Source: Lentzea cavernae (GTDB taxonomy: Bacteria > Actinomycetota > Actinomycetes > Mycobacteriales > Pseudonocardiaceae). From it: a stretch of 64,000 nt of DNA. The notes under the pieces are model-generated. The model had not been told where the DNA came from. It was given only the letters and a program-made list of their open reading frames with translations, and ran no database searches. This document shows positions 27,112 through 35,817 of the stretch, in pieces (position 1 is the stretch's first letter; each line of letters opens with the position of its first letter). The stretch covers positions 1 to 64,000 of the forward strand of contig NZ_BNAR01000001.1 of NCBI RefSeq assembly GCF_014653695.1. The letters are read 5' to 3'. The translations under genes were made by a program, and so were the position numbers.

Positions 27112-27666
27112 TCATCTCCCGTCCGCGCGCCGTTCGCGGAACGCGATCATGTTCATCCGGTTGCCGCACCGGACGCTGCAGAACCGCTTGAGGCCGTTGC
27201 GGGACAGGTCGAGCAGGAGCCCCTCGCAGTCGTCGGCCGCGCAGACCCGCAGGCGGTCCATCTCGTTCATGCGGATCACGTCGATGAGGGCCAGCGCGGC
27301 CTCCACGCGCATGCGCTCGGCGAGTGGAGAACCGGGTTCCGTGGCGTGCATGTGCCAGTCGAGGTCGCCGTGCCTCACGAGGTGCGGCAACGCCTTCGCG
27401 TCGCGCAGCATCTTGTTGACGGCCTCCACGGCGTCGTCGCGAGCGAACGACCACACGTGCCTGAGCAGCGCACGGGTGCGATGGACGTCGCGCAGTTCGG
27501 CCTCGTCGCCGTCGACGCGGCCCGTGTAGTGGAACCGGCCGAGCAGGGCCTGGAGCTGACCGACCGTGGCCAGCTCGTCGTCGCCGCCGCGGGAGGCCGA
27601 CGGGTCGGTGTTGCACAACGCCACGAGGAAGGTGAGCGACTCCTCCGTGTCAGGGGCAAAACGCAA
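27112..27666 (-). CDS. CGNR zinc-finger (ABATE-domain) regulator
   Basis: A 184-residue protein with a helical N-terminal ABATE-like ligand domain and a C-terminal CGNR zinc finger: CAADDCEG, then FCSVRCGNRMN, giving the Cys set for zinc. Such proteins are predicted stress-inducible transcription factors. TTG 27666 has AAGGAGT 4 nt upstream. It diverges from an EamA exporter; an inverted repeat GGCCTA...TAGGCC (27688-27720) in the shared gap is a candidate binding site, so the exporter is a likely target. Confidence 0.85.
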   Translation of the reverse strand: MRFAPDTEESLTFLVALCNTDPSASRGGDDELATVGQLQALLGRFHYTGRVDGDEAELRDVHRTRALLRHVWSFARDDAVEAVNKMLRDAKALPHLVRHGDLDWHMHATEPGSPLAERMRVEAALALIDVIRMNEMDRLRVCAADDCEGLLLDLSRNGLKRFCSVRCGNRMNMIAFRERRADGR

Positions 27667-27667
27667 A

Positions 27668-27696
27668 TTGACTCCTTACCGAGACCGGCCTAGCGT
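27668..27696 (+). promoter_or_regulatory. Promoter of the EamA exporter gene
   Basis: TTGACT (27668-27673) and TAGCGT (27691-27696) with a 17-bp spacer, giving a start near 27703. GGCCTA (27688-27693) overlaps the -10 box and pairs with TAGGCC just before the ATG, placing a possible operator at the promoter. Confidence 0.6.
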
Positions 27697-27720
27697 CAGG
27701 GTCATCAGCAAGGTTAGGCC

Positions 27721-28686
27721 ATGACACCGTTTGGAGCCGGGAGGCGCGCGAGCATGGGGATTCCCTCGAAGTCGACCGGCCTGATCGCCGCGGCGGTCTC
27801 GTTCATCTCGTTCGGCACCTCCGGCGCGTTCGTCAAACCGCTGCTGGAGGCCGGCTGGTCCCCCGCCGCCGCCGTCACGGCCCGCGCGCTGACCGCCGGG
27901 CTGGTCCTGCTCCCGTTCGTCGTCGTCCTGATGCGCGGCCGGTGGGGGTTGCTGCGGCAGGCCCGGTGGCCCGTCCTGGGCATGGGGCTGGTGGGCGTGG
28001 CGATCACGCAGGTCCTCTACTTCGCCGCCATCCAGCGGATCCCGGTGGCGACGGCGCTGCTGATCGAGTTCCTCGCACCGCTGATCCTGGTCGGGTTCAC
28101 CTGGGCGGTCAGCAGGCGCACACCCGCGCCCGTCGTCCTGATCGGCTCGGTGCTCGCCGTGGGCGGTCTGGTGCTCGTGATCGGGCCCGGCGCGATCCAG
28201 GCCGTCGACCCGCTCGGCCTCGCGGCGGCCTTCGGCGCCGCCATCGGCTGCTCCGTGTACTTCGTGATCGCCGCCCGCCCCAACAACGGGCTGCCCCCGG
28301 TCGCGCTCGCGGGTGCGGGGCTGCTGCTGGCCGCGCCCGTGCTGGCCGTCGTGGGGGCGACCGGCCTGCTGCCGTTCACCGCGACCTTCGGCGACGTGCC
28401 GCTGTTCGGCACTCCGACGGCCTGGTGGGTGCCGCTGCTCGTGGTCGCGGTCGTCGGCACGGCTCTCGCTTACGCCAGTGGCATCACGGCTTCCGGGATC
28501 CTGGGGTCGCGGCTGGCGTCGTTCATCGCACTGCTGGAGGTCGTCTCGGCCTCGCTGTTCGCCTGGCTGCTGCTGGGCGAGGGGCTCTCACCGCTGCAGT
28601 TGTTCGGCGGGCTGCTGATCCTGGCCGGCATCGCCTCGGTGAAGGCGGAACGGCAGAAGGTGGAACCGGTGCCCGTGCCTGCTTAG
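27721..28686 (+). CDS. EamA-family (DMT) transporter
   Basis: A 321-residue transporter with ten predicted membrane helices in two EamA repeats (first SFISFGTSGAFVKPLLEAG, second AAFGAAIGCSVYFVIAARP). These drug/metabolite exporters move amino acids, metabolites or toxic compounds. ATG 27721 has AAGG 7 nt upstream; ATG 27754 is an alternative. The stop overlaps the convergent DeoR gene by 4 nt. A divergent CGNR regulator probably controls it. Substrate unknown. Confidence 0.88.
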   Translation: MTPFGAGRRASMGIPSKSTGLIAAAVSFISFGTSGAFVKPLLEAGWSPAAAVTARALTAGLVLLPFVVVLMRGRWGLLRQARWPVLGMGLVGVAITQVLYFAAIQRIPVATALLIEFLAPLILVGFTWAVSRRTPAPVVLIGSVLAVGGLVLVIGPGAIQAVDPLGLAAAFGAAIGCSVYFVIAARPNNGLPPVALAGAGLLLAAPVLAVVGATGLLPFTATFGDVPLFGTPTAWWVPLLVVAVVGTALAYASGITASGILGSRLASFIALLEVVSASLFAWLLLGEGLSPLQLFGGLLILAGIASVKAERQKVEPVPVPA

Positions 28687-29441
28687 GCGACGACGACCTC
28701 GACGCCTGCCGCCCGCAGCTTCTCCAACTCCTCGACGGGCGCGGACGAGTCGGTGATCAGGACGTGCACCTCGGCGGTGCCGGCGATGCGCGAGAACGCG
28801 CGCTTGCCCACCTTGGAGCCGTCGGCCAGCACCACGACGCGGTCGGCCGTGCGCAGCAGGCAGTTGTCGGTGTGCGCCTCGACCTCGTCGTGGGTGGCGA
28901 TGCCGCTGCGCGCGTCGATGCCGTCGACGCCGAGGAAGACCAGGTCCAGGCTGATGCCGGCGAGCGCGCGGTCGGCGATCGGGCCCACCAGCTCGTAGCT
29001 CTCGGGGCGGACGCCGCCGCCGGTGACCACCAGGTCGATCATGGGGCGCGCGCAGAGGTCCGACGCGATGTTGAGCGCGTTCGTCACGACCTTGAGGGGC
29101 CTGCTGACGGCGAGCAGGCGGGCCAGTTCGGTGGTGGTCGTGCCGCCGTTGAGGCCGACCGAGTGGACCGACTCCGTGACGAGCCTGGCGGCCGCCTCGG
29201 CGATCTGGCGCTTCTCCTCGCGGCGGCCGACCCGGTAGCGCAGCGGCAGTTCGTAGATGACCTCGACCGCCACCGCGCCGCCGTGGGTGCGCTTGAGCAG
29301 CTTCTGCTCTTCCAGTGACTGCAGGTCGCGCCGGATCGAGGCGACGGACGTGCCCAGGTCCTCCGCGAGCCCGGTGACGCTCACCGAGCCCGCGTCCGCG
29401 AGCCGGCCCAGGATCGCGGCGAGGCGCTGCTCTTGACGCAT
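28683..29441 (-). CDS. DeoR/GlpR-family regulator of the sugar operon
   Basis: A 252-residue regulator: DeoR winged helix (about 1-60, with SVSVTGLAEDLGTSVASIRRDLQ split over helix 2 and 3) and a sugar-phosphate-sensing isomerase-like domain (VGLNGGTTTTELA, VVTNALNIA, TGGGVRPESYELVGP, FLGVDGID). I start at ATG 29441 because TATAGT lies 6 nt before it, as for a leaderless mRNA; GTG 29459 is an upstream alternative. It follows the GH4 gene in the same direction and would sense a phosphorylated sugar such as an amino-sugar phosphate. Confidence 0.87.
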   Translation of the reverse strand: MRQEQRLAAILGRLADAGSVSVTGLAEDLGTSVASIRRDLQSLEEQKLLKRTHGGAVAVEVIYELPLRYRVGRREEKRQIAEAAARLVTESVHSVGLNGGTTTTELARLLAVSRPLKVVTNALNIASDLCARPMIDLVVTGGGVRPESYELVGPIADRALAGISLDLVFLGVDGIDARSGIATHDEVEAHTDNCLLRTADRVVVLADGSKVGKRAFSRIAGTAEVHVLITDSSAPVEELEKLRAAGVEVVVA

Positions 29442-29510
29442 CCGATCACTATAGCGCACGAATGATGCTCGCTTTGGTGCTTATTGCCCTCTATTCACGC
29501 AAGTTGCGTG
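29442..29510 (-). promoter_or_regulatory. DeoR gene promoter and palindrome
   Basis: On the minus strand TATAGT sits 6 nt before the ATG at 29441. Upstream, CACGCAAGTTGCGTG (29496-29510) is a perfect palindrome of 7-bp arms around one base, a candidate autoregulatory operator. It abuts the GH4 stop codon. Confidence 0.5.
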
Positions 29511-29514
29511 CTCG

Positions 29515-30810
29515 TTATCGCGTTCGCAACGCAGCGGGCAGCAGGTCGCCGTGTGCGGTCGTCATCGCCGCGACGAGGTCGTCGATCTGTCCGACCGTGA
29601 GGGCGGCGGCGGTCGCCGGGTCGCACAGCGCGGCGTGCCGGACGTGGGCCGGGTCGCCCTCGACCGCCGCGGCCACGGTCAGCTCGACCACGTTGAGGAA
29701 GCTCCGGTTGACCGCCGCGAGCTGCCGGGGCAGGGCGCCGACGCGGTGCGGGTGGACGCCGAGCCGGTCGAGGGTCGCGGGCACCTCCACGGCGGCCCCC
29801 TCGGGCAGGTTGGAGATGAGGCCGTGGTTCGCGACGTTCACCTGGATCGTGCGCTGACGGCCGGTGACGAGGCTGTGGATCACCTGCGGCGCGTACTCGA
29901 CCGCGTCGTCGGCCAGCTGCGGCAACGACTCCCCCGCGGCCAGCGAGTCACGGGTCTTCTCGTACGTGGCCACGTTCCCGGCGCTGATCGTCGCGTAGTC
30001 GCGGACCGGGATCCGCAGTCGCTCCACTTCGGACTCGTGCCGCAGGTACCACGGCACGTACTCGGAGGAGTGCTCGCTCGTCTCCGTCGGGTAGAAGCCG
30101 AGCCTGCGGTACAGGTCGACGCGCACCCGGCGGGCCAGCTCGGGATCCGCCGCGATGGCGGCGTCCAGGGCCGGGTACAGGTCGCGGCCCTCGTGCTGCC
30201 ACCGCAGGATCCACGCCTGGTGGTTCACGCCCGCCGACAGGAAGTCGACCTCCTCGTGCGGAACCCCGACCAGCGCGCTCAGGTCGTGGATCGTCCAGTG
30301 CACCGAGTGGCACAGGCCTACGGCCTTCAGCCGCGGCGCGACGGTCGCCAGGTACTGGATGTTCATCGCCATCGGGTTGGTGTAGTTCAGCAACCACGCG
30401 TCCGGGCACACCGCGAGCATGTCCGCGGCGAGCTGTTCGAGGAACGGGAACGTGCGCAGGCCGCGGAAGATCCCGCCGATGCCGAGCGTGTCCCCGATGG
30501 TCTGCCGCAGCCCGAACGACTCCGGCACGTCGAAGTCCCGCAACGTCGCTTCGTGGCCGCCGATCGCGACCATGTTGACGACGACGTCCGCGCCCTCCAG
30601 CGCCTCCCGGCGCGTCAGCGAGGTTCGGATGCGGGCGCCGCTGTCCCCCGTGGCGAGACGGGCCAGTCCGGCCGCGACCTCCAGCCGTTCAGGATCGATG
30701 TCGTGCAACGAGATCGAGCACCCGGACAGTTCCGGGAACGACAGGACGTCGCGGAGCAGCTGGCGGGTGAACTCGACGGAACCCGCACCCACGAACGCGA
30801 TGGTGAACAT
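29515..30810 (-). CDS. GH4 alpha-galactosidase-type glycosidase
   Basis: A 431-residue NAD- and Mn-dependent glycosidase of family GH4, which works through a redox elimination mechanism. The NAD loop VGAGSVEFT is at 7-15 and NYTNPMAM at about 152. The metal ligand Cys177 lies in CHSV and His207 in GVNHQAW. The CHSV form of the family motif marks alpha-galactosidase (MelA-like) members rather than 6-phospho-glucosidases. Cytoplasmic. ATG 30810 has GGAAAGG 7 nt upstream. It follows the SIS gene by 26 nt in the sugar operon, so it should split an imported alpha-galactoside or alpha-galactosaminide. Confidence 0.88.
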   Translation of the reverse strand: MFTIAFVGAGSVEFTRQLLRDVLSFPELSGCSISLHDIDPERLEVAAGLARLATGDSGARIRTSLTRREALEGADVVVNMVAIGGHEATLRDFDVPESFGLRQTIGDTLGIGGIFRGLRTFPFLEQLAADMLAVCPDAWLLNYTNPMAMNIQYLATVAPRLKAVGLCHSVHWTIHDLSALVGVPHEEVDFLSAGVNHQAWILRWQHEGRDLYPALDAAIAADPELARRVRVDLYRRLGFYPTETSEHSSEYVPWYLRHESEVERLRIPVRDYATISAGNVATYEKTRDSLAAGESLPQLADDAVEYAPQVIHSLVTGRQRTIQVNVANHGLISNLPEGAAVEVPATLDRLGVHPHRVGALPRQLAAVNRSFLNVVELTVAAAVEGDPAHVRHAALCDPATAAALTVGQIDDLVAAMTTAHGDLLPAALRTR

Positions 30811-30836
30811 TGATCAGCCTTTCCGATGTCGGACGT

Positions 30837-31754
30837 CTACGGGCGCGGGGTGCCGTCGAGGATCACGGACCGGGTCAGGTTGCGCGGGGTGTCGGGGTCG
30901 AGGCCCCGCAGCAGCGCCACCTCGACGGCGAGCCGGTGCACCGCGACGAGCTCGGCGAGCGGGTCGCGTTCGCGGGCGATCCACCGGCCGCCCACGCCGG
31001 CGACGTCCAGGGCGAGGCCGTCCGGTGCGGCGCCGAACACCCAGACCAGCGAACCCTCGTCGGTGATCGCGATCGGCCCGTGCCGGTACTCGGCGGCCGG
31101 GTAGGACTCGGCCCAGCTCAGCGACGCCTCGCGCATCTTCAGCGCGGCCTCGGCGGCCAGGCCGGTGGTCCAGGGCACGCCGCCGAGGAACGTGAACTGC
31201 TCGCGCTGCACCAGGTCCGCCGGCAGCGGTTCGGCGAGAGCCTGTTCCGCGTCGAGGATCGCGCGCTCCAGCTGTTCGCCGAGGTGGGCGCGGAACAACA
31301 CCAGGGCGGTCGTGGCGAACCGCGTCTGGACGACCGAGCGTTCGTCGGCGAACTCCAGCGCGACCACGTGGTCGGCCAGTTCGGTCACCGGGGTGCCGGG
31401 CGTGCCGACGACGGCCGTCACCGGCGCTTCCAGCCGCCGCACCACGTCGATCACCTCGGTGGTGGTGCCGGACCGGGTCAGCGCCACGACCCGGTCGTAC
31501 GTGCGGCCGAACGGAAACTCCGACGCGGCGAACGCGTCGGTCTCGCCGTGGCCCGCGTCCTCCCGCAGCCGGGCGTAGGCCTGGGCCATGAAGAACGACG
31601 TGCCGCAGCCGACCACCGCGACGCGTTCGCCGTGCTGGGGAAGGGCCGCGACGACCTCGGGTGCGGTGGCGAGCGCGACGGCCTGGCGCCAGCAGTCGGG
31701 TTGTGACGCGATCTCCGCGGTGGTGTGCAGCTGTGCGGCGGACCTGGTGTGCAT
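30837..31754 (-). CDS. AgaS-like SIS-domain sugar isomerase/deaminase
   Basis: A 305-residue protein with two SIS domains. First: VAVVGCGTSFFMAQAY and the SGTTTEV phosphate-binding loop. Second: PAAEYRHGPIAI, the motif found in GlmS and in AgaS galactosamine-6-phosphate deaminase/isomerase. It lacks the glutaminase domain of GlmS, so deamination and isomerisation of an amino-sugar phosphate is expected. ATG 31754 has GGAGGAG upstream. Between permease and GH4 genes it indicates that the imported sugar yields galactosamine or a similar amino sugar. A separate kinase is not visible in the window. Confidence 0.82.
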   Translation of the reverse strand: MHTRSAAQLHTTAEIASQPDCWRQAVALATAPEVVAALPQHGERVAVVGCGTSFFMAQAYARLREDAGHGETDAFAASEFPFGRTYDRVVALTRSGTTTEVIDVVRRLEAPVTAVVGTPGTPVTELADHVVALEFADERSVVQTRFATTALVLFRAHLGEQLERAILDAEQALAEPLPADLVQREQFTFLGGVPWTTGLAAEAALKMREASLSWAESYPAAEYRHGPIAITDEGSLVWVFGAAPDGLALDVAGVGGRWIARERDPLAELVAVHRLAVEVALLRGLDPDTPRNLTRSVILDGTPRP

Positions 31755-31777
31755 GGCGGACTCCTCCGGTCGATCGG

Positions 31778-32584
31778 TCACTTGATGCCCGCCGCGGCCA
31801 CCGACCGGACGAAGAACCGCTGGGCGAAGAAGAAGACGAGCAGGACGGGCAGCTGGCTGAGCACCGTGCTGGCCATGAGCTTCGGCCAGTTCGTGGTGTG
31901 CGCGCCCTGGAAGCTCTGCAGTCCCAGTTGGACGGTCATCACGCCCGGGCTCTGGACCGCGATGAGCGGCCACAGGAAGTCGTTCCACGTCTGCAGGAAC
32001 GTCAGCACGGCGAGGGTCGCGAGAGTGGGACGCATCAGGGGCAGCAGCACCTGGAACAGCGTGCGCAGCCTGCTCGCGCCGTCGATCCGCGCGGCCTCCT
32101 CCAGCTCCCTGGGCAGCGTCGTGAAGAACTGCCGCATCAGGAACACGCCGAACGCGGTGGCCAGGTTGGGCGCGATCAACGCGCCGAGCGTGTCGACGAG
32201 TCCCAGCGACCGCATCATGATCAGCAGCGGCAGCATGACGATCTGGAACGGCACCATCAGCGTCGCGAGCATGAGCACGAAGGCGACCTTGCTCCCGATG
32301 AACCGGATGCGCGCGAAGGCGTACCCGGCCAGCGAGCAGAGCAGCAGGTTGCCCACGACGCACACGACGGACACCACGAGGCTGTTGCCGAGCCACGAAC
32401 CGAGCGGCGCGTCCCGCATCGCCGCGAGGTAGTTCTCCCACTCGATGCCGCTGGGCAGGCCGGGCGGGAACCTCCGCGACTCGGCCTGGGTGGAGATCGA
32501 CACCAGCAGCATCCAGACCAGCGGCGTCACCATGACGACCGAGAGCGGCAGGAGGATCAGGTGCAGCGCGCTGGGCCTTCTCAT
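31778..32584 (-). CDS. Carbohydrate ABC transporter permease (MalG type)
   Basis: A 268-residue CUT1-family permease with six membrane helices and the EAA coupling loop (ELEEAARIDGASRLRTLF). Short cytoplasmic N-terminus and a C-terminal QRFFVRSVAAAGIK tail are typical of MalG proteins. The ATG at 32584 overlaps the stop of the partner permease as ATGA. No ATPase is encoded in the operon; CUT1 systems in actinobacteria usually share a housekeeping MsiK-type ATPase. Confidence 0.93.
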   Translation of the reverse strand: MRRPSALHLILLPLSVVMVTPLVWMLLVSISTQAESRRFPPGLPSGIEWENYLAAMRDAPLGSWLGNSLVVSVVCVVGNLLLCSLAGYAFARIRFIGSKVAFVLMLATLMVPFQIVMLPLLIMMRSLGLVDTLGALIAPNLATAFGVFLMRQFFTTLPRELEEAARIDGASRLRTLFQVLLPLMRPTLATLAVLTFLQTWNDFLWPLIAVQSPGVMTVQLGLQSFQGAHTTNWPKLMASTVLSQLPVLLVFFFAQRFFVRSVAAAGIK

Positions 32585-33528
32585 CGAACCTCGTAGTGGG
32601 ACGTGCGGCGGTTGAACCGCAGCTGGGCCAGGGTGAACACGCCGATCACCAGGAACACCGCGCAGCCGATCGCCGCCGCGTACCCGCCGTCGAAGCTCAC
32701 GAACGCCTCGTTGTAGAGGTGGTAGACGAGCACGGTGGTCGCACGGAGGGGCCCGCCCTTGGTGGTCACGTAGACCGCGTCGAAGAGCTGCAGGCCGTTG
32801 ATCGTGAGCCACACCAGCAGGAAACCCGTGGCCGGCGCGACCAGGGGCAGTTCGACGTGCCAGAACGACCGGGCGCGGCCGCAGCCGTCCAGGGAGGACG
32901 CCTCGATCAGGTCCTTCGGCACGTTCTGCAGCGCGGCGAGGTAGATGATGACGGCGAAGCCGAGCCAGCCCCACACCGTCATCGCCACCACGGCGAACAA
33001 CGCCTGGTCCGGATCGGAGAAGAACCCCTGCTTGGGCAGGCCCACCGCGTCCAGCGCGGCGTTGACCAGCCCGAACTGCGGGTTCGCGAGCCAGCTGAAC
33101 ATGATGCCGGTCGCGACCGTCGAGGTCACCAGGGGCACGGACACGGCGAGCCGGTAGAACACGACGCCGCGGATCTGCTGGTTGAGCATCACGGCGATCG
33201 GCAACGCGAGCGCTAGCGTGATCGGCACGAACAGCGCGACGTAGACGAGCGTGCGCACGGCCGCGTCCCAGAACAACGGGTCGGCGACGAGCTTGGCGTA
33301 GTTGTCGCCGCCCGCGAACGTCCCCGGCGAGGTGAGGTCGGTGTGCTGGAAGGACAGCACGAACGACCACACCACCGGGACGAGCCCGAACACCCCGATG
33401 AGGACGACCGCGGGCGCGGCGAACCCCCACCCGGCGGCGTGGTCGGCGAGCTTGCGCCGATCCACCGGCCTGCGCCCGCCCGCGGACTGGGGCCGGGAAC
33501 GCGGGCGTGCCTGGAGATCCGCCGTCAC
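32581..33528 (-). CDS. Carbohydrate ABC transporter permease (MalF type)
   Basis: A 315-residue CUT1 permease: an Arg-rich cytoplasmic N-terminus (1-35), six membrane helices and the EAA loop (LIEASSLDGCGRARSFWHV). GTG 33528 overlaps the binding-protein stop as GTGA, which fixes the start although the frame is open further upstream. It pairs with the MalG-type permease encoded immediately after. Confidence 0.93.
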   Translation of the reverse strand: MTADLQARPRSRPQSAGGRRPVDRRKLADHAAGWGFAAPAVVLIGVFGLVPVVWSFVLSFQHTDLTSPGTFAGGDNYAKLVADPLFWDAAVRTLVYVALFVPITLALALPIAVMLNQQIRGVVFYRLAVSVPLVTSTVATGIMFSWLANPQFGLVNAALDAVGLPKQGFFSDPDQALFAVVAMTVWGWLGFAVIIYLAALQNVPKDLIEASSLDGCGRARSFWHVELPLVAPATGFLLVWLTINGLQLFDAVYVTTKGGPLRATTVLVYHLYNEAFVSFDGGYAAAIGCAVFLVIGVFTLAQLRFNRRTSHYEVR

Positions 33529-34793
33529 GAGGCCGCCAACTCCTGGTCGACCTCTCCGCTCGCCTGGTCGAGCGCTGCCTGCGGCTCGGCCTGGCCGAGC
33601 AGGACGGACTGCACGGCGGTGCCGAGGATCTGCGAGATCTTGGGGTACTGCGGGATGTTCGGACGCGCCTTGGTGACGTTCTTCGCGAGGTTGTCGACGA
33701 ACACCTTCGTGCCGGGGTACTTGGCCTCGAACTCGGCGTAGCCCGCGAGGTCCACTTCGGACTGGCGGATCGGCAGGTGGCCGGTCTCCATCGCGAACTC
33801 GAGGTGGATCTCGGCGGACAGCAGCCACTTCAGGAACGGCAGCGCGTTCTTGCGGCCGTTCTCGCCGAACACGACGAACGTGTCCGGCCCCGCGATCGTG
33901 GCGTGGGTGACCTTGCCGGGCAGGATCTGCACACCGTAGGACACGTCCTCGTTGATGGAGCCGAGGTCCCACGGCCCGGTCCAGAGCATGCCGATGCGGC
34001 CGGAGTTGAAGAGGTTCAGGTACTGCTGGTCACCAGCATCGAGGTACACCGACTTGTCCGTGACGGCCATGTCGCGCAACAACCCCATGGCCTGGCGGCC
34101 CGCATCGGAGTTGAACGCCGCCTTCTTGCCGTCCGCGGACAGCAGGTCTCCGCCTGCCTGCCAGAGCAGGGCGAGGAAGCGCCAGACCGTGTCCTCGGTG
34201 CCGTCGTTGACGTACGCCCAGCCGAAGCGGCCGTCACCGGTGAGCTTCTGCGCGGCGGAGCGGAAGTCGTCCCACGTCCACTGCTCGGTCGGAGGTGCGA
34301 TCTTGGCATCCTCGAACAGCTTCTTGTTGTAGACGAGGGAGAGGTTGTCGACGAGGGCGGGAACGCCGTAGATCTTGCCGTTCACCGTCGCGGCCTCCCG
34401 GCCAGCCGGGAACAGGTCGTCCCAGTCGAAGGCCGAGTCGCCGCGCACGAGGTCGGTGAGGTCCTGGGTCTGCGGCCGGTCGGTGAGGCCGGTGATCGAG
34501 GAGCCGTACTGGTAGGCGACCTCGGGCGGGTTGCCGGAGGCGAACGACGCGAGGGTCTTCTGCAGCGCGTTGTCGTTGCCCCCGTTGAAGACCGCTTCGA
34601 CCTGCTGCTCGGGGTGCGTCGAGTTCCAGCGCGCGACGAGCTTGTCGAGCGCGGCGGCCTCCTTGTCGGTGTAGCCGTGCCACACCTTGACCTTGCCGTC
34701 CCCGCCGGAGCCCGATCCGCAGGCGGCCGTCATGACGAGCGTGGCGCCCATCATCAGCACCGTGCGGCGACTCAGCCCTCTGCCGTGCGCCAT
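33525..34793 (-). CDS. Sugar ABC transporter substrate-binding lipoprotein
   Basis: A 422-residue CUT1 binding protein. Signal peptide with twin-arginine-like SRRTVLMMG and lipobox TAAC, then a maltose-binding-protein-like fold (VKVWHGYTDKEAAALDKLV, YGVPALVDNLSLVYNKKLF, GRIGMLWTGPWDLGSI). ATG 34793 has GAGGGAG 5 nt upstream. It is the first gene of the operon running to 28683. Upstream is an inverted repeat shared with the divergent GH114 gene, which suggests that the extracellular enzyme and the importer are switched on together. Confidence 0.92.
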   Translation of the reverse strand: MAHGRGLSRRTVLMMGATLVMTAACGSGSGGDGKVKVWHGYTDKEAAALDKLVARWNSTHPEQQVEAVFNGGNDNALQKTLASFASGNPPEVAYQYGSSITGLTDRPQTQDLTDLVRGDSAFDWDDLFPAGREAATVNGKIYGVPALVDNLSLVYNKKLFEDAKIAPPTEQWTWDDFRSAAQKLTGDGRFGWAYVNDGTEDTVWRFLALLWQAGGDLLSADGKKAAFNSDAGRQAMGLLRDMAVTDKSVYLDAGDQQYLNLFNSGRIGMLWTGPWDLGSINEDVSYGVQILPGKVTHATIAGPDTFVVFGENGRKNALPFLKWLLSAEIHLEFAMETGHLPIRQSEVDLAGYAEFEAKYPGTKVFVDNLAKNVTKARPNIPQYPKISQILGTAVQSVLLGQAEPQAALDQASGEVDQELAAS

Positions 34794-34853
34794 GTCGACT
34801 CCCTCGCGTGGTGGGTCCGGCTGTGTGGTCGCGAACACTAAGCGCGAATCGCT

Positions 34854-34890
34854 CAAACAAGCAAGCATTCTGACCGAATGAGATTGTTTG
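34854..34890. promoter_or_regulatory. Inverted repeat between sugar operon and GH114 gene
   Basis: Outer arms CAAACAA (34854-34860) and TTGTTTG (34884-34890) enclose inner arms CATTC (34866-34870) and GAATG (34876-34880). The 175-nt gap is the only control region for both divergent units, so this is the prime candidate for the DeoR-type operator. A CATTCG-like half also occurs upstream of the deoR gene. Confidence 0.55.
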
Positions 34891-34968
34891 CTGGCTCCCC
34901 CGAGGCCTTCTCGCTACAGTCGCTCAGACCCGATCACCACTTCTGATCGATCAAGGAGACAGGCGCCT

Positions 34969-35817
34969 ATGACCTCCCCTGCACGCGCCCTCACCGGCAC
35001 CGCCCTCGCCGCACTGGCGTTCGCGGCCTGCGTGGCCGGCCCCCTGACCTCGGCCGGCGCGACCGAAGGCATCTCCGCGGCGGCGGTGGAGCTGCCTCCG
35101 GCCGGTGCCGTGCTCGACTACCAGCTCGGCGCGGCGTACACGCCTCCCCGGGGCGTGAACCTCGTGACCCGCGACGCCACCGCGTCACCGGCGCCTGGCA
35201 TCTACAACATCTGCTACGTCAACGGTTTCCAGACGCAGCCGGGTGACCGCGGCGTGTGGCTGAACCAGCGCGGGCACCTGATCCTCAAGGACTCGCGCGG
35301 CAACCCGATCATCGACCCGAACTGGCCGGACGAGTTCCTGCTCGACACCTCGACGTCGGCCAAGCGCACCGAGCTCGCCGGCATCATCGGCGCGACGATC
35401 GACACGTGCGCGAACAAGGGCTTCAAGGCCGTCGAGGTCGACAACCTCGACTCCTACCTGCGGTCCAAGGGCAAGCTGAGCGTGAACAACAACCTGGCCT
35501 ACGCCAAGCTGCTGGCCGACCGCACCCACAACCGGGGTCTCGCGATCGGCCAGAAGAACTCGGCCGAGCAGGCCGCGCGCGGACGCTCCGAGGTCGGCTT
35601 CGACTTCGCGGTCTCGGAGGAGTGCCACCGCTGGGAGGAGTGCTCGTCCTACTCCGACGTGTACGGCTCACGCACGATGGACATCGAGTACACCGATGAC
35701 CTGCGCGGCACGTTCGAGGACGTCTGCAACGACCCGGACACCCCGGCCACCACGACGTTGCGCGACCGCTACCTCGTCGGGCCGGGCCAGTCGGGTTACG
35801 CGTTCGACCACTGCTGA
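34969..35817 (+). CDS. Secreted GH114 endo-alpha-1,4-polygalactosaminidase-type enzyme
   Basis: A 282-residue exported enzyme with a signal peptide (about 1-33) and a TIM-barrel matching GH114: DYQLGAAYTPP at 50-60, GIYNICYVNGFQTQ at 77-90, AVEVDNLDSY at 154-163 and SEECHRWEEC at 216-225, where acidic residues of the active site lie. GH114 enzymes cleave alpha-1,4-linked galactosamine chains. ATG 34969 is preceded by AAGGAGA at a 9-nt distance. Its divergence from an ABC/AgaS/GH4 operon suggests it makes the oligomers that operon imports. The exact glycan is inference. Confidence 0.82.
   Translation: MTSPARALTGTALAALAFAACVAGPLTSAGATEGISAAAVELPPAGAVLDYQLGAAYTPPRGVNLVTRDATASPAPGIYNICYVNGFQTQPGDRGVWLNQRGHLILKDSRGNPIIDPNWPDEFLLDTSTSAKRTELAGIIGATIDTCANKGFKAVEVDNLDSYLRSKGKLSVNNNLAYAKLLADRTHNRGLAIGQKNSAEQAARGRSEVGFDFAVSEECHRWEECSSYSDVYGSRTMDIEYTDDLRGTFEDVCNDPDTPATTTLRDRYLVGPGQSGYAFDHC

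Noticed and set aside
29461..29514. The palindrome CACGCAAGTTGCGTG considered as terminator of the GH4 gene.
   Set aside because: It has a one-base centre, too tight for a hairpin loop, and lies at operator distance from the deoR start, so I list it as an operator instead.
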